Source: Forficula auricularia (lineage: Eukaryota > Arthropoda > Insecta > Dermaptera > Forficulidae). Taken from it: 64,000 bases of DNA. The stretch covers positions 15,457,173 to 15,521,172 of the forward strand of contig JALMQS010000187.1 of the NCBI GenBank assembly GCA_024734495.1, in the 5' to 3' direction. The position numbers and the translations under genes were made by a program. Positions 48,753 through 59,677 of this stretch are shown piece by piece (position 1 is the first letter of the stretch; each line of letters starts with the position of its first letter). The notes under the pieces are model-generated. The model did no database searches. It was not told the origin of the DNA and saw nothing but the letters and a program-made list of their open reading frames with translations.

Positions 48753-48758
48753 AATAAA
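48753..48758 (+). promoter_or_regulatory. Probable polyadenylation signal of dnr1
   Basis: AATAAA 68 bp after the stop codon and 25 bp before a mariner insertion. Another AATAAA inside the right inverted repeat of that mariner (about 49390) could serve longer transcripts. Confidence 0.5.
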
Positions 48759-48783
48759 AAAATATATTATATATACACAAATA

Positions 48784-49437
48784 CGAGGATAAGTCAAAAA
48801 TTACTTACACTTTTCGTTCTACAACTTTATTAAACTAAGATAGGTGTACAAAAGACACATTATTTTTCGATATAGTCTCCACCTTAAGCAACTTGGTCCA
48901 GCGAGCCACAAGCTTCCGGATGCCTTCCTGGTAGAAGGTTTTCGGTTGGTCATGAAGCCACTTTTGCACCCGAACGTCCATGTCTGAGGCAAATCGACGA
49001 CCTCTAAAAGCTTCCTTGAGCGGTCCAAAGAGATGAAAGTTTGAGGGAGCGAGATCTGGTCTGTAGGGAGGGTGTTCCTGGGTCTCAAAGCGTCTCAAAG
49101 TTGACAGTCGCCCAGCTCCCTCTTTTTGTTTCACCCCCGTTCGCCCACTTTTAAACATTTCGATCCATAAAAAAACGCTTTTAAGAGATAAAGCACTTCC
49201 CCGTATTTCCCCGGTGAATTTCAGCACCTTTCACACCCTCTGACCACTCCTCGTTGCTCCTCTTTGGTGCAATCTGATAGCGGAGCTGACATGCTTATTC
49301 TGTTGTAGCTAAACGACAACTGACGCGATCGTGATTAAATTCCGCGCCAACTCAACGCATGCGCATGCGGCCGCCTCCTATCTTAGTTTAATAAAGTTGT
49401 AGAACGAAAAGTGTAGATAATTTTTGACTTATCCTCG
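48784..49437 (-). mobile_element. Internally deleted mariner transposon
   Basis: Inverted repeats of about 60 bp, starting CGAGGATAAGTCAAAAATTA, lie between TA dinucleotides (48782-48783, 49438-49439). At 654 bp it is about half the length of an autonomous mariner. The minus strand encodes joined N- and C-terminal transposase parts. The two repeats are nearly identical, suggesting recent activity. Confidence 0.88.
48835..49227 (-). pseudogene. Mariner transposase, internal deletion
   Basis: About 130 codons. WIEMFKSGRTGVKQKEGAGR and LSTLRR correspond to the end of the N-terminal DNA-binding region. The frame then jumps to EHPPYRPDLAPSNFHLFGPL, KEAFRGRRFASDMDV and GIRKLVARWTK, the C-terminal catalytic end. 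The first two catalytic Asp residues are in the deleted part, and the usual Asp in APSDxHLF is Asn, so no transposase activity is possible. It resembles the SETMAR/mauritiana-type mariners of arthropods. Confidence 0.85.
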
Positions 49438-49439
49438 TA

Positions 49440-50486
49440 TATTAATTCTTAATATGGTTCTATTTAAATGGTTAAAAAAATAATAAGAAAGAAATTGCTT
49501 TTATAAACTATGACTTAAAAAAATAAATAATACTCTATATTTTTGATTTAATGATATTGATATGAATGGTAGTCTTTTTGCTTGGAATTGACAATACAAA
49601 TTTGACTGAATTGGACAATATTTTTTTACTAAATAGTCCATCTAAAATTTAAACAAGGACCATATTTAAGAATATAAATAAAATGATTTATTATTGTAAA
49701 TGATTATTATAATATTAATTATTATTATAACAAAGAACCTAAATAAAGTGCTGTAAGAATTTCTATCTCATTCCAATAGGTTTCAGAATATATGAAATTT
49801 AATTGGAATTCACTATCATCAATACTTTCTTTATAGATCTCGTTTATGTATAATTATTAAATAAGAGAAGGTATATATCTATATATAAAAATTGTATATT
49901 TGTAAGAAAAAGTGAATCACATTATATTAAAGATGTTGGCTTGATCCCACACCATTAAATGGCGAGCCTTGAAATGATACCCAAACATATTTTTTGAAAG
50001 AATGAATTGACTGGGACTTGAATTTAGTCATTAACAATGCAACATAGTTTTAAGGGAGATTTACTAATTATTTAATATAATTTTATATTTTAAATGTGTA
50101 TAAATATACACCCTATATAAGTGCTAAGGCACCAATTTAAGTATTTTATAAGTATTTGATTTATCAAAAGTATTATCATTTGCAGCACTACTAATAACGT
50201 GACATTATATAATCAATGTCTTGTCGTTGTGTAAAATTTGATGTGCTCTAAATTTGCTAATGATTAAATTGTCTGAGCGTTTTTGTTCAAAACTATTTTT
50301 GTTTGTTTTTTTTATAGTCATTTCCTTAATATTTCCAGATAGAATTAAAAACTTTAAATAGTTTTCTAATTAAGGTATCAAGGTATAAATAATATATTAA
50401 AGAGAATTGTTTTTGATCACGTTTTTAAACAAGATATATATATCGCTAGACTACTGCTGATTGAGGCTATTGGAGTCTGCTGAATC
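49440..50486. other. AT-rich intergenic sequence
   Basis: Downstream of dnr1; no ORF or clear repeat seen. Confidence 0.4.
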
Positions 50487-50490
50487 TTAA

Positions 50491-51022
50491 GGTAGTTCTT
50501 TCACAAATGAAAAAATTCAAGAAGTTTTTGAAACTTGGAATATAAGTTATTAAAAGCATAATACAGTTACTGTTAAAATTTGAAGACGATTTACCAGATC
50601 AAACATGAAATAATTGCAATTAAAAATGACATTTTTTACATAGGGTAGATAGGGAAAGGGTGGGGATATGATCATTATTTTATTTATTTTTCATTGAAGG
50701 ACTTACCATCTTGATGAAAAACTAATATTTGTTAGAATAATATATTCGGAGTAACTTGAAAAAACTTTAAAATTATTTACCACGTAGTTTTGATAAAAAA
50801 CAAAAAACCAAACATATTTGGGCGATTATTTTTAGTGGAGGGGATATAAGCACAATGGCTTGGAAACGATCCGGCTAGTATGTGTGTATCCATATAGAGA
50901 TTTCGAAGTATGAGTGGACAGTCACGTTAAAATAACATAACCTAAAATTTTAGTTCCGTTCATATTTATAGAGTGGTTACGAGGCTAAAACTTTTTGTGT
51001 GGATTGTTGCAAAAGAACCTCC
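50491..51022. mobile_element. TTAA-flanked MITE, family A copy 2
   Basis: TTAA at 50487-50490 and 51023-51026. Ends ggtagttctttcaca and tgcaaaagaacctcc. 532 bp, uninterrupted, and aligns with 40934-42282 minus its LINE. Confidence 0.78.
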
Positions 51023-51219
51023 TTAAGTCTGGACCAAGAGAGAATGAAAAATATGTAATCCATCTAGCTATGATCCAGCATCATTTCGCGATTAGCCCAC
51101 ATGATACTTTTATAGCAAACACTGATATGGATCACCAAATAGATTTGTAATCTGAGATGTTATATATTTAATCCCCCAGCCCACCGCGCTCGTTCTCTTA
51201 ACACGTGTGTAAGGTGTTG

Positions 51220-51491
51220 CAATCAATTAATCATAAGTTTCCTATATTTATTTAAATCGCGAATCGAATGCAGGTGATTTTGTCAGGTAGTAAGTAATAA
51301 TAATATCCGAATTTATATATTTCTGTGTAATAAATAATTAATTTAAATATTAATTAGAAAACTATTTAAATTCATTATTTCTTATACAGAAATATATAAA
51401 TTCGGATATTATTATTACTTAATATCTGACAAAAATCACCTGCATTCGATTCGCGATTGAATCAAATATACTAAACTTATGATTAATTTAA
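51220..51491. repeat. Foldback repeat
   Basis: tcaattaatcataagttt at the left and aaacttatgattaattta at the right. Inner blocks gcgaatcgaatgcaggtgat and atcacctgcattcgattcgc are perfect complements. Non-coding. Confidence 0.65.
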
Positions 51492-51846
51492 AACTTTATC
51501 ATTTAATGTTAAAATCACTCACTTTATTTTATTTCAAATGGTTTTTTTCAATCATAGTCATTTAAAATTATCATGAATCATGATTTTTTTAAATGGATAA
51601 TTCTTTTAATATATCAACTACCATGTACCTATTAGTCAATTAAAGTGGGTTAAAGGTTTTTACACATATAACTATGAAACATCACAAAAAACTTTGTTTC
51701 TCTTTAAATGACAAATGTTTTTCAGCGAACCAACATCGCATTTCGTTTACCTATTAGACTTTAATTTCTAGGATTTTTTTATTCTTTCTTAATTGATTAG
51801 TACAGGCGTTAAAAACAAGTAATCATTTTGAAATATTTATAATCTA

Positions 51847-52110
51847 TTTTTATTTATTTTCTTAGAAAGACGGACTGGTAAGCGAAATAAGTAGGTTATA
51901 ATGAAAGACAGTCCATAAATTATTTAAATTTTATTCAAATTCCGACGTTTCGGAGACTTTTCTCTCCTTCTTCAGGGTTCCCATTTGTCGAGTTATACTC
52001 ACCCATCAATAACTATTCAATACCCTGAGGAAGGAGAGAAAAAGTCTCCTAAACGTCGGAATTTGAATAAAATTTAAATTTTTTATGGATGCCTTTCATT
52101 ATAACCTACT
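51847..52110. mobile_element. Penelope-like foldback with one-sided extension
   Basis: Exact 13-bp duplication tatttataatcta (51834-51846 and 52111-52123). A left extension of 40 nt (51847-51886) contains the same cttagaaagacggactggta as the copy at 47763. Motif copies are at 51948-51975 (minus) and 52025-52053 (plus; CTGAGGA and TAAA variants). Confidence 0.75.
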
Positions 52111-52249
52111 TATTTATAATCTACATTATATTATATAAGCATCTTTATCTAATTCCTTATCCTTAATTGATAGCTTACCTCTGGTGATCAAAAACGATTC
52201 TATATGTGTTTCGAATTGGTAACCCACCCCGTTCATCTTATTATATTAT

Positions 52250-52495
52250 ACGAGCAATTCTTGTACATATATATATAGAGAAAGAGAGAATCGGTTTCTC
52301 GAAAACGGCTCTAACGATTTCGCTAAAAATAGGTTAAGGGGGTATAAATTAGTCATGTCTCAAAATAAATATTTTAATCGTTCATATCTCGTATTAGGTA
52401 AGTCGCAGGGCTTTGAAATTTGAAACTTAAGCTATTTAGAGGCAAAAAGTTACCGAACATCGCTCGGTGCTCCAGGCACTATATATATAAGCTTC
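52250..52495. repeat. Dispersed repeat, unclassified
   Basis: Runs from gagcaattcttgtacatat to accgaacatcgctcggtgct and ends in TA-rich sequence. The first part occurs inverted at about 61447-61475. Confidence 0.35.
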
Positions 52496-52863
52496 CTGTA
52501 TTACAACTCCCACCCAAAACACTTATGTGAAAAAATAGGCTGTTCGAAAAAGTAGTAAAATCTAGAGTGCTGCCAAGTTAAATTCTCCAAGAATAATTAA
52601 GATGAGAAAATAGTACTTTCAATTAAACTGCATTCTTTCCATTTTGAATGACAAACTTGGCTGTTACACATTATGCTATTAGGGTAAATGAACTAAATTC
52701 CTATTCAGCCAAGTTTCATGAAAATATATTAAATTAAAAATTTGGAATCCATAAATCTAGATTGTCATTCAAAATGTAAAGAATGCATTTTGATTGAATT
52801 ACTATTATCTCAACCTAATTATTCTTAATTTTTAAGGAGATAAGTGTTGGTTTTAGGTGAAAC

Positions 52864-53016
52864 CGAGGGGTGAACCGCGACCTAATATCTTGTACACCTA
52901 CTTCCACTTTCATTTCCAAGTAGAAGACAATAGATGAAGGGGCATTATCTAATGAATTCCAAAATAATTCCAAAAACGGTGTACACCTAATTGCATTCGC
53001 GGTTCACTCCCTCGGG
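52864..53016. mobile_element. hAT-type MITE
   Basis: CGAGGGGTGAACCGCG start and CTCG end, with an exact 8-bp duplication ggtgaaac (52856-52863, 53017-53024). No minisatellite. Confidence 0.85.
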
Positions 53017-53179
53017 TGAAACATTTTTATATAATAATAAAAAATTGGGTAAAATTGCAAAAAATGTGAAACCCACCTCGCAATTTTACCCAATTTTTTG
53101 TTACTAATTATTCTTAGCGAATTTAACTTGGCTGGACCCTATATTGTTGCTAAATTGTGTTTAAACACTAGGTGGGACC

Positions 53180-53329
53180 CGATGGGTGAACCGCGGCCTA
53201 AAATCGTGTACACCTACTTCCACTTTCATTTCCAAGTAGAAGACAATAGATGACAATAGATTATTTAATGAATTCCAAAGTAATTCCAAAGGCGGTGTAC
53301 ACCTAATTCCAATCGCGGTTCACCCCTCG
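53180..53329. mobile_element. hAT-type MITE
   Basis: The start is CGATGGGTGAACCGCG and the end CGCGGTTCACCCCTCG. Flanks gtgggacc and gcgggacc form an 8-bp duplication with one mismatch. Confidence 0.82.
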
Positions 53330-53454
53330 GCGGGACCTAAGGTCCTATGCTTGTATAATTTGTAAAATAAATAAATAAAATAAATAAATATTTCACTACT
53401 TTTTCGAAGTTAGCCTGTTTTTTCACAGAAGTGTTTTGGATGGGATTTCTCTTT

Positions 53455-54945
53455 TTGTAAGCTAATATATCGCTTTTATTTTGTTTTCAGAGGGGGTGCG
53501 GTTAATTTATCTACAAATTTCACCTCTTCATTTTAGGGACTAAGGGTAGTAATGTTTTTGTGATTAATTCACCTTTAAGTCAAACGACTTTTTTTTTAAT
53601 TTTCCATAACTCAATCCAGACTTCACAGCAGAAAGCAAATTTTTTCTACAGTAAACACTTTGCTCTAATTGAAGCATATACATATAAAATATATATTTTT
53701 AAAGAGATCCAATAAAAAAGTTAACGTAAAGAAATGAGTATCTATTTGAGAAAGAAAGATTGAATTTTTTTTCAAAATCAACTTGTGATATGAAATCAAT
53801 TAATTTCACGAACCTGAATTTAGGACCTAAATTCATGTTCGTAAAAAAGTTATCGCTAAGATTAAAAATATTTATAAAATCTTTGATAAATGAAAAATTT
53901 AAAAAAAATACAATATTTGTTGTGATAGGGTACCTAGCCAAGAATTTAAACTAGCCTTCACTGTATACACTGAACGATTATCGGCCTGCAAAGATTGTTC
54001 AAAAATCGGCCCCTGTTCGCTTTCCGGAAGGGAGATTCATCAACAGCAGCTTGTGACACCCGAAAAGTTGACCGATTTTGACCTCTTTTAAAGAGATGAA
54101 AGTATCGACTTGTAGGTATTATTCTTTTTTTACCATTAAATAAACAAAAATATCCACCCCCTCCAAAGAGATACTATTTTTATTTCCAGGGTACAATTTT
54201 AAATTTGTATAATCATTCATTAAGTTCAAAAATTTTTTTCAAAATGATCTACAGTATACTCCCCAAAACTAAATTCAAAAATAATTTCAATTATAATATT
54301 AAAAAAAAATAAAGAAAAAAACTTTAAGTATATCATTTTTAAACTAAAATTCTAAAGGTGTAAATCCCAAAAATTTATCAGTTCTACGTCTTGAAAATAC
54401 AAGCCTTTTTTGGTGCTGTATTTTTGTGGATCTGAATAATTTATCTAAGTATTTGAATCCTTATAGGTTTTAAAATTTTCTTATAAAGTAGCATTTTATA
54501 ATGTATTGACAACTTGGATTTGCCCCTGAGAAGCCATTATAATAATATTTGCCTGAATTTGAATTGTAGATAGGTACTTTCGTGTTTTTTCTTCACATGT
54601 TTTCCAAAGGAAAATGAAAATTTTTGAGTGTTTTTTTGAGTTATTTCAAATAAAATATGTTTTTTCAATTCTCTAGGACAGTCTGATCCCAAATATACTA
54701 AAATTTCTATAATTTAGATATCTTGAGATCTACTTTCTCCTAGAAGAAATACCCCGAAATGATGAGGTAAAAATCGAAGTTTTACAGAATATAAAAAAAT
54801 ACAGTGATAAAAAATGTAATGTAAAATGTATTAGGAGGCGATGCCTCTACCCCTAGGAGTATATCCATACTTCCCTAACCCCTCGCTGGGTAACACCCAC
54901 CCACCCTAGAGAAACTCTAGTAGGGCGCGTAATTTCTGAAAATCT
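53455..54945. other. AT-rich intergenic sequence
   Basis: No gene seen. Frames at 53699-53954 on both strands mirror one another and arise from a local inverted repeat (acctgaatttaggacctaaa). Confidence 0.4.
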
Positions 54946-54949
54946 TTGA

Positions 54950-55440
54950 TGCCTTGAGTGGACAAATTTTAAATTCAAATACACTAAGTTTTTACATTGT
55001 ATGGTCAAGTTTTGTATTGCATTGAGATTAAGAGCTGATTAGATTTTGGTACATATCGACTCAAAATTAAGGGGTGTGGAAGGGGGTTAAAAATTAAAAA
55101 TCTAGGCCATTTGAGCAAACTCAACCAAATTTCGTATACATAATCCGTGGGCCCCCCAGAAGTCTAAAAATTCAAAAACTAACCCCCCAAAATGGGTGTG
55201 TGGAGGGGGGGGGTCAAAAAATGAAAATCTAGGCCCTTGGACTTAACTCAACTAAATTTTGTATGCATAATCCGTGCTTCACCAGAAGTCTAAAAATGCA
55301 ATAACTAACCCCCCTACATGAATATAAATAATTTTATTAAATATTAGGGCCAAAGTTGTATGGTAAAGTCAAATGGATGACCACATCAGAACGTGTCAAT
55401 TTATTTTTCTACAGGAACAAAAGATTTTTTGGATTATTTG
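54950..55440. repeat. Dispersed repeat related to element E
   Basis: Reverse-orientation counterpart of 37400-37870: aactcaaccaaatttcgtat, then ggccctt modules and poly-G/C runs. Non-coding. 55440-56290 shows nothing further. Confidence 0.5.
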
Positions 55441-56300
55441 ATTAAAAAAAAAATCCCCTCCCCCCCCCTAAAGGCAAACTCTAGAAACGCTCGTGTGTAT
55501 AGTAATCTATATATATGGTATCTTTGTTCTTAAAATACTATAAACTAAGAATATAATAATTTAATTAAATCAGAAAATTTAAAATTATTCACTATGTTAA
55601 TTAATTTATTTTGATTAAAAAAAAATTGAAGGTAACCATCGCCTTTTGATCTACAAGAAAACCTTATGAACATGAAAAAATTATATTTTACAAGATATTA
55701 TTTATTTTCTCAGGATATCTGGCAATGCGTACCAAATTTTATGTACGCTATAGATCAAAAATTAATTTTTCTTTAATTTTAGTTAGAGTAGAAAATTTAA
55801 ACTAAATTCAAATAATTCACAGTAGGTAAGTTTTGCCCTCTAGCGGTTGAATGCTAAAGCTCTAGCTCTGTTGGAAGTCCGGCAGTCATATGTTTTTTCC
55901 GCTTTGGATTTTGGGAACAAAAATCTCAATTCCATCATGGCCGGATTCTAGTTCAATTGAAACATGACTTAAATAGAAATATGCTTATTTTGTTTATAAA
56001 TATCTTTAAATAGCAAATCATTGAAAACAAGAAAAATTGTGATTTATGGCATCGCTCTGTGATTTTTCCAACCAATATTTTAATCTGTTTTGAATGGATC
56101 TATCAATTTGAAAAGATCCATGATTTTTGCATCGTACTACGTACACAATAGATATATATTTGGAATATGATGAAAGTGACGTAAATTTTCAAGGAAATGT
56201 ATCCAGTTCATCTCTACCCAGGCAATATATATGTAACGATTCAAAAATTATGAATTATATCTTCAATATGGTGAATATAGATACATTGTTTTGTTTCGAG

Positions 56301-56732
56301 CATTATGTATATTAAAAAAGAAACGGGTATGGAGGCGACGTTTCAGCCTCCGCCAGCATCCTTAATTGGTGTCACTGATAATAATATTCGTGTTTGTTTT
56401 GTATGTGGCAATGTGGGCCACCCAGGCCAATACTGGCTTCGGGTGAAACCTTCAGCGACTTCAGGCTCCGAGCCATATTTCCCTTTTTTGGAATCACACG
56501 AGCCCCCTGCAAATTATAGACATGCCCGTCATGAACACGTTAGTGCTTGTAATTTGTGTTATACTTTACTTATGCAGCAATGGGAGAATCATGAACGAGA
56601 TGCTACGCCTCACACACGACGTCTCTATTGGCTCAAAAGATGTGACAATGGACCTTATACGGGGGCAGAAATGACTCTCCAAGGCGAATATGCGGCACAA
56701 ATGCTTGGGCTCACACCCGACCCCACCCCAAG
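56301..56732 (+). CDS. Exon of an unrecognised gene with two CxxC motifs
   Basis: An open frame begins before ATG 56329 and ends at a good donor (CCAAG|GTGACT, exon end 56732). Without splicing it hits TGA at 56734. An acceptor-like tttcgag at 56294-56300 could make it internal; otherwise ATG 56329 could be the start. From that Met (134 codons), CFVCGN is at residues 23-28, HxxHVSACNLCY at 65-78, and QQWENHERDATPHTRRLYWL at 83-102. Two CxxC pairs about 48 residues apart, plus histidines between them, suggest a zinc-binding fold. The GC content and balanced amino-acid use stand out from the flanks and indicate strong selection. I do not recognise the family. No second exon was found before 64000, so the next exon may be outside. 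Confidence 0.75.
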
Positions 56733-56829
56733 GTGACTTGGCTATTATTTTATAATCACCATCTTCATCATCACCTTCATCACTCACAAGACTTAATTGA
56801 GCCGAGAGAAGCAGAGTCTCTAATAGTCA

Positions 56830-57000
56830 ATATCTAAAAAATGTGGGGTTTCACATGAATAAAATAAAACCGTTTTTTATAAAAACTCAATATATTTCGG
56901 GCTATTCGCCCATCTTCAGGAGTTAAACGTAACCCGATATATATTGAGTTTTTATAAAAAACTGTTTTATTTTATTCCTGTGAAACACCACATTCTTTTA
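56830..57000. mobile_element. Foldback with hammerhead-like motif, copy 1
   Basis: ataaaactcaatatatttcg and its complement near 56935-56960 form the arms. The minus-strand motif CTGAAGA-T-GGGC-gaata-GCCC-GAAA is at 56894-56918. Related copies are at 58005-58170 and, deleted, at 59160-59250. Confidence 0.6.
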
Positions 57001-57011
57001 TATATTTATAT

Positions 57012-57632
57012 GGCCAGGGCAGATGAACTTTTAATTTGTATTCTTTTCTAATTTTTGTATTCTTTCCTTGTTGATTTTTCTTCGCAAATAAAACATTTAT
57101 CCCTTCTGATAATTTAGTCCTTTTTAACCGACTTCAAAAAAGGAGGAGGTTCTCAATTCGACTGAATTTTTTTTACTAATTGTAATATTAAATCTAATTA
57201 AATAAAAGAACATTGGTTACCCCGACGTGATTCCGGCCGAGAACAACAACAGAAAAATCAACAAGAAAAGAATGCAAAGTTAGGAAGGAATACAAATTAA
57301 AAGATCTGTTGGTGCTCGGTACGATAGACCAGATGAACTTTTAATTTGTATTCTTTTCTAATTTTTGTATTCTTTCCTTGATGATTTTTCTTCGCAAATA
57401 AAAAATTTATCCCTTCTGATAATTTAGTTCTTTTTAACCGACTTCAAAAAAGGAGGAGGTTCTCAATTCGACTGAATTTTTTTTATTAATTGTAATATTA
57501 AATCTAATTAAATAAAAGAACATTGGTTACCCCTCCGGCCGAGAACAACAGAAAAATCAACAAGAAAAGTACAAATTAAAAGTTCATCTGGTCTGTCGTG
57601 CCGAGCACCATCAGAAGTTCATGCCCTGGCCA
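57012..57632. repeat. Foldback containing a direct duplication
   Basis: ggccagggcagatgaac at the left pairs with catgccctggcc at the right. Inside, about 210 bp (57025-57240) is repeated in the same orientation at 57330-57540 (aaccgacttcaaaaaaggag in both). Non-coding. Confidence 0.6.
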
Positions 57633-57644
57633 CATTTACTATTC

Positions 57645-57998
57645 AGTATTATTAGATGAAGGTGGAGGTATCAGTCAAAGTTGGATGCGCTGGGTTCAAT
57701 AAAATACCCTGAATAAAACGTTTCGGTCTGAATTTATTAGGCCATCTTCAGTTAATTGGGATTTATAGACAAAATGTGATTGGACCAAGCCTTGTCAAAA
57801 ATAAAAATTGTAGCTTCATTTTATTTTTTTTATTTTTGACAAGGCTTAGTTCGATCACATATTTGTACCACATTTTGTGTATAACTCCCAATTAACTGAA
57901 GATGGCCAAATAAATTCAGGCCGAAACGTTTTATTCAGTTAACTGAACAGCAATCCAACTTTGGGTGATACTCTCCTCCATCTAATACTGAATAGTAA
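57645..57998. mobile_element. Foldback with hammerhead-like motifs
   Basis: The outer arms tactattcagtatta and taatactgaatagta match. Motif copies are at 57721-57751 (minus) and 57896-57926 (plus; CTGAAGA-T-GGCC-loop-GGCC-GAAA, perfect 4-bp stem followed by CG). Confidence 0.6.
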
Positions 57999-58004
57999 AT
58001 ATAT

Positions 58005-58170
58005 AAAAAAATGTGAGGTTTCACAAGAATAAAATAAAACAGTTTTTTTATAAAAACTCAATATATTTCTGGCTATTCGCCCATCTTCAGGAGTTAGAGC
58101 CCAAAATATATTGAGTTTTTATAAAAAACTGTTTTATTTTATTCCTGTGAAACCCCACATTTCTTAACTA
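58005..58170. mobile_element. Foldback with hammerhead-like motif, copy 2
   Basis: Same family as 56830-57000. The motif is at 58066-58090 (minus), with CCAGAAA in place of CCCGAAA. Confidence 0.6.
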
Positions 58171-58298
58171 TAATTTTTATATATTTACTATTCATTTATT
58201 ATAAATGTTTCACTTAAAACCTATACCACTTTCCTTAGAGGTAAAAGAAATCAATAAGGTTATCCTCTTCTTTATACAAATAAACATATACATATATA

Positions 58299-58718
58299 TG
58301 TTGCAGTAAAAACTCGTTTTTAGTAAGAATGGGTTCTTACTAGTTAAAACGCATTTCACTGAATACCTTTATGGCAACTAGAACTTACTGATGTTGGTTG
58401 AGGTTGGTTCAAAGGTCTAGAATCTTCATTTTTTTGACCTTCTACCTCATTTAATGTATTTATTTTCAAAAATTTTAAACGAAAATGTCAAAAATTAGAA
58501 GATAAGTTGTAAAGGATGTAATTTTTGACATTTTCGTTTAAAAATTTTTCAAAATAAGCACACGAAATGAGGCGGAAGGTCAAAGATGAAGATTCTAGAC
58601 CTTTGAATCAAACTCAACCAACATCAGTAAACACTAGTTGCCATAAAGGTATTCAGGGAAACGCGTTTTAACTAGTAAGAACCGGTTCTTAATAAAAAAA
58701 CGGGTTTTTACTGCAACA
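58299..58718. mobile_element. TA-flanked TIR element (TGTTGCAGTAAAA family)
   Basis: Full-length relative of 20908-21316, flanked by TA (58297-58298, 58719-58720), with the same central hairpin (tgtcaaaaatt modules). It is inserted in a Penelope-like repeat, between tatacatatata and atataccaaaata. Confidence 0.75.
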
Positions 58719-58739
58719 TATATACCAAAATATAAATAT

Positions 58740-59020
58740 GTTTATATATAATTTATTTCTTTGAGACTCTAGTTTTGAAGGTTTGATTGACATTCATCAT
58801 CAGTCTTTTAATTAAAAAATACTTTATCTGTTATTTCTCATGGGTTCATTAAGCCGATTGGATATAGAAAAATTCGTTTTCTATATAACAAACGATTCGA
58901 ATTTTTCTATATCCAATCGGTTAATTGAATCCATGAGAAATATTAGTATTTTTAATTAAAAGACTGATGATGAATGTCAATCAAACCTTCAAAACTAGAG
59001 TCTCAAAGAAATAAATTATA
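58740..59020. mobile_element. Foldback repeat, copy 1
   Basis: gagactctagttttgaaggt and its complement near 58983-59002. The central palindrome around ttcgaatttttctatatcca is followed by cgg. Degenerate CTGATGATGAA motifs occur on both arms. Confidence 0.65.
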
Positions 59021-59159
59021 TAAACATATTTATATTTGGTATATATATATATACGTTTATTTGCATCAAACAGAGAATAGTCCTTTATTGATTTCTTTAT
59101 ACCTAAGGAAAGCGGTGTAGGTTTTAAGTGAAACATTATTAATAAATGAATAGTAAATA

Positions 59160-59250
59160 TATAAAAAAATGTGAGGTTTCACAGGATTAAAATAAAACAG
59201 TTTTTATAAAAAATCTATTTTATTTTATTTCTGTGAAACCCCACATTTTT
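59160..59250. repeat. Deleted foldback
   Basis: Outer arms of the 58005-58170 family (aaaatgtgaggtttcac and gtgaaaccccacattttt) with the middle missing. Confidence 0.5.
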
Positions 59251-59394
59251 TTATAAATTTACTATTCATTTATTAATAATGTTTCACTTAAAACCTACAC
59301 CCCATTCCTTAGAGTTAAAAGAAATCAATAAGGTTATCCTCTGCTTGATGCAAATAAACATATACATATATATACCAAATATAAATAAGTTTAT

Positions 59395-59660
59395 ATATAA
59401 TTTATTTGTTTGAGACTCTAGTTTTGAAGGTTTGATTGACATTCATCATCAGTCTTTTAATTAGAAATACTTTATCTGTTATTTCTTATGGGTTCATTTT
59501 AGCCGATTGGATATAGAAAAATTCGTTTTGCTATATAACAAACGATTCGAATTTTTCTATATACAATCGGGTATTTGAACCTATGAAAAATAACAGATAA
59601 AGTATTTTTAATTAAAAGATTGGTGATGAATGTCAATCAAACCTTCAAAACTAGAGTCTC
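59395..59660. mobile_element. Foldback repeat, copy 2
   Basis: Second copy of 58740-59020 with the same arms and centre, about 95% similar by eye. Confidence 0.65.
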
Positions 59661-59677
59661 AAACAAATAAATTATAT

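Larger units (their letters stand above)
52505..53452. repeat. Compound foldback with two hAT MITEs
   Basis: The outer arms contain aaacacttatgtgaaaaaat and cacagaagtgtttt, plus ttcgaaaaagtagtaaa and its complement. An inner hairpin (ttgggtaaaattgc and gcaattttacccaa) lies at 53045-53100. Two MITEs (52864, 53180) interrupt it. Confidence 0.5.

Noticed and set aside
56127..56315. Frame just before the unknown exon
   Set aside because: No convincing splice link and AT-driven composition; it also overlaps the next exon in a different frame.
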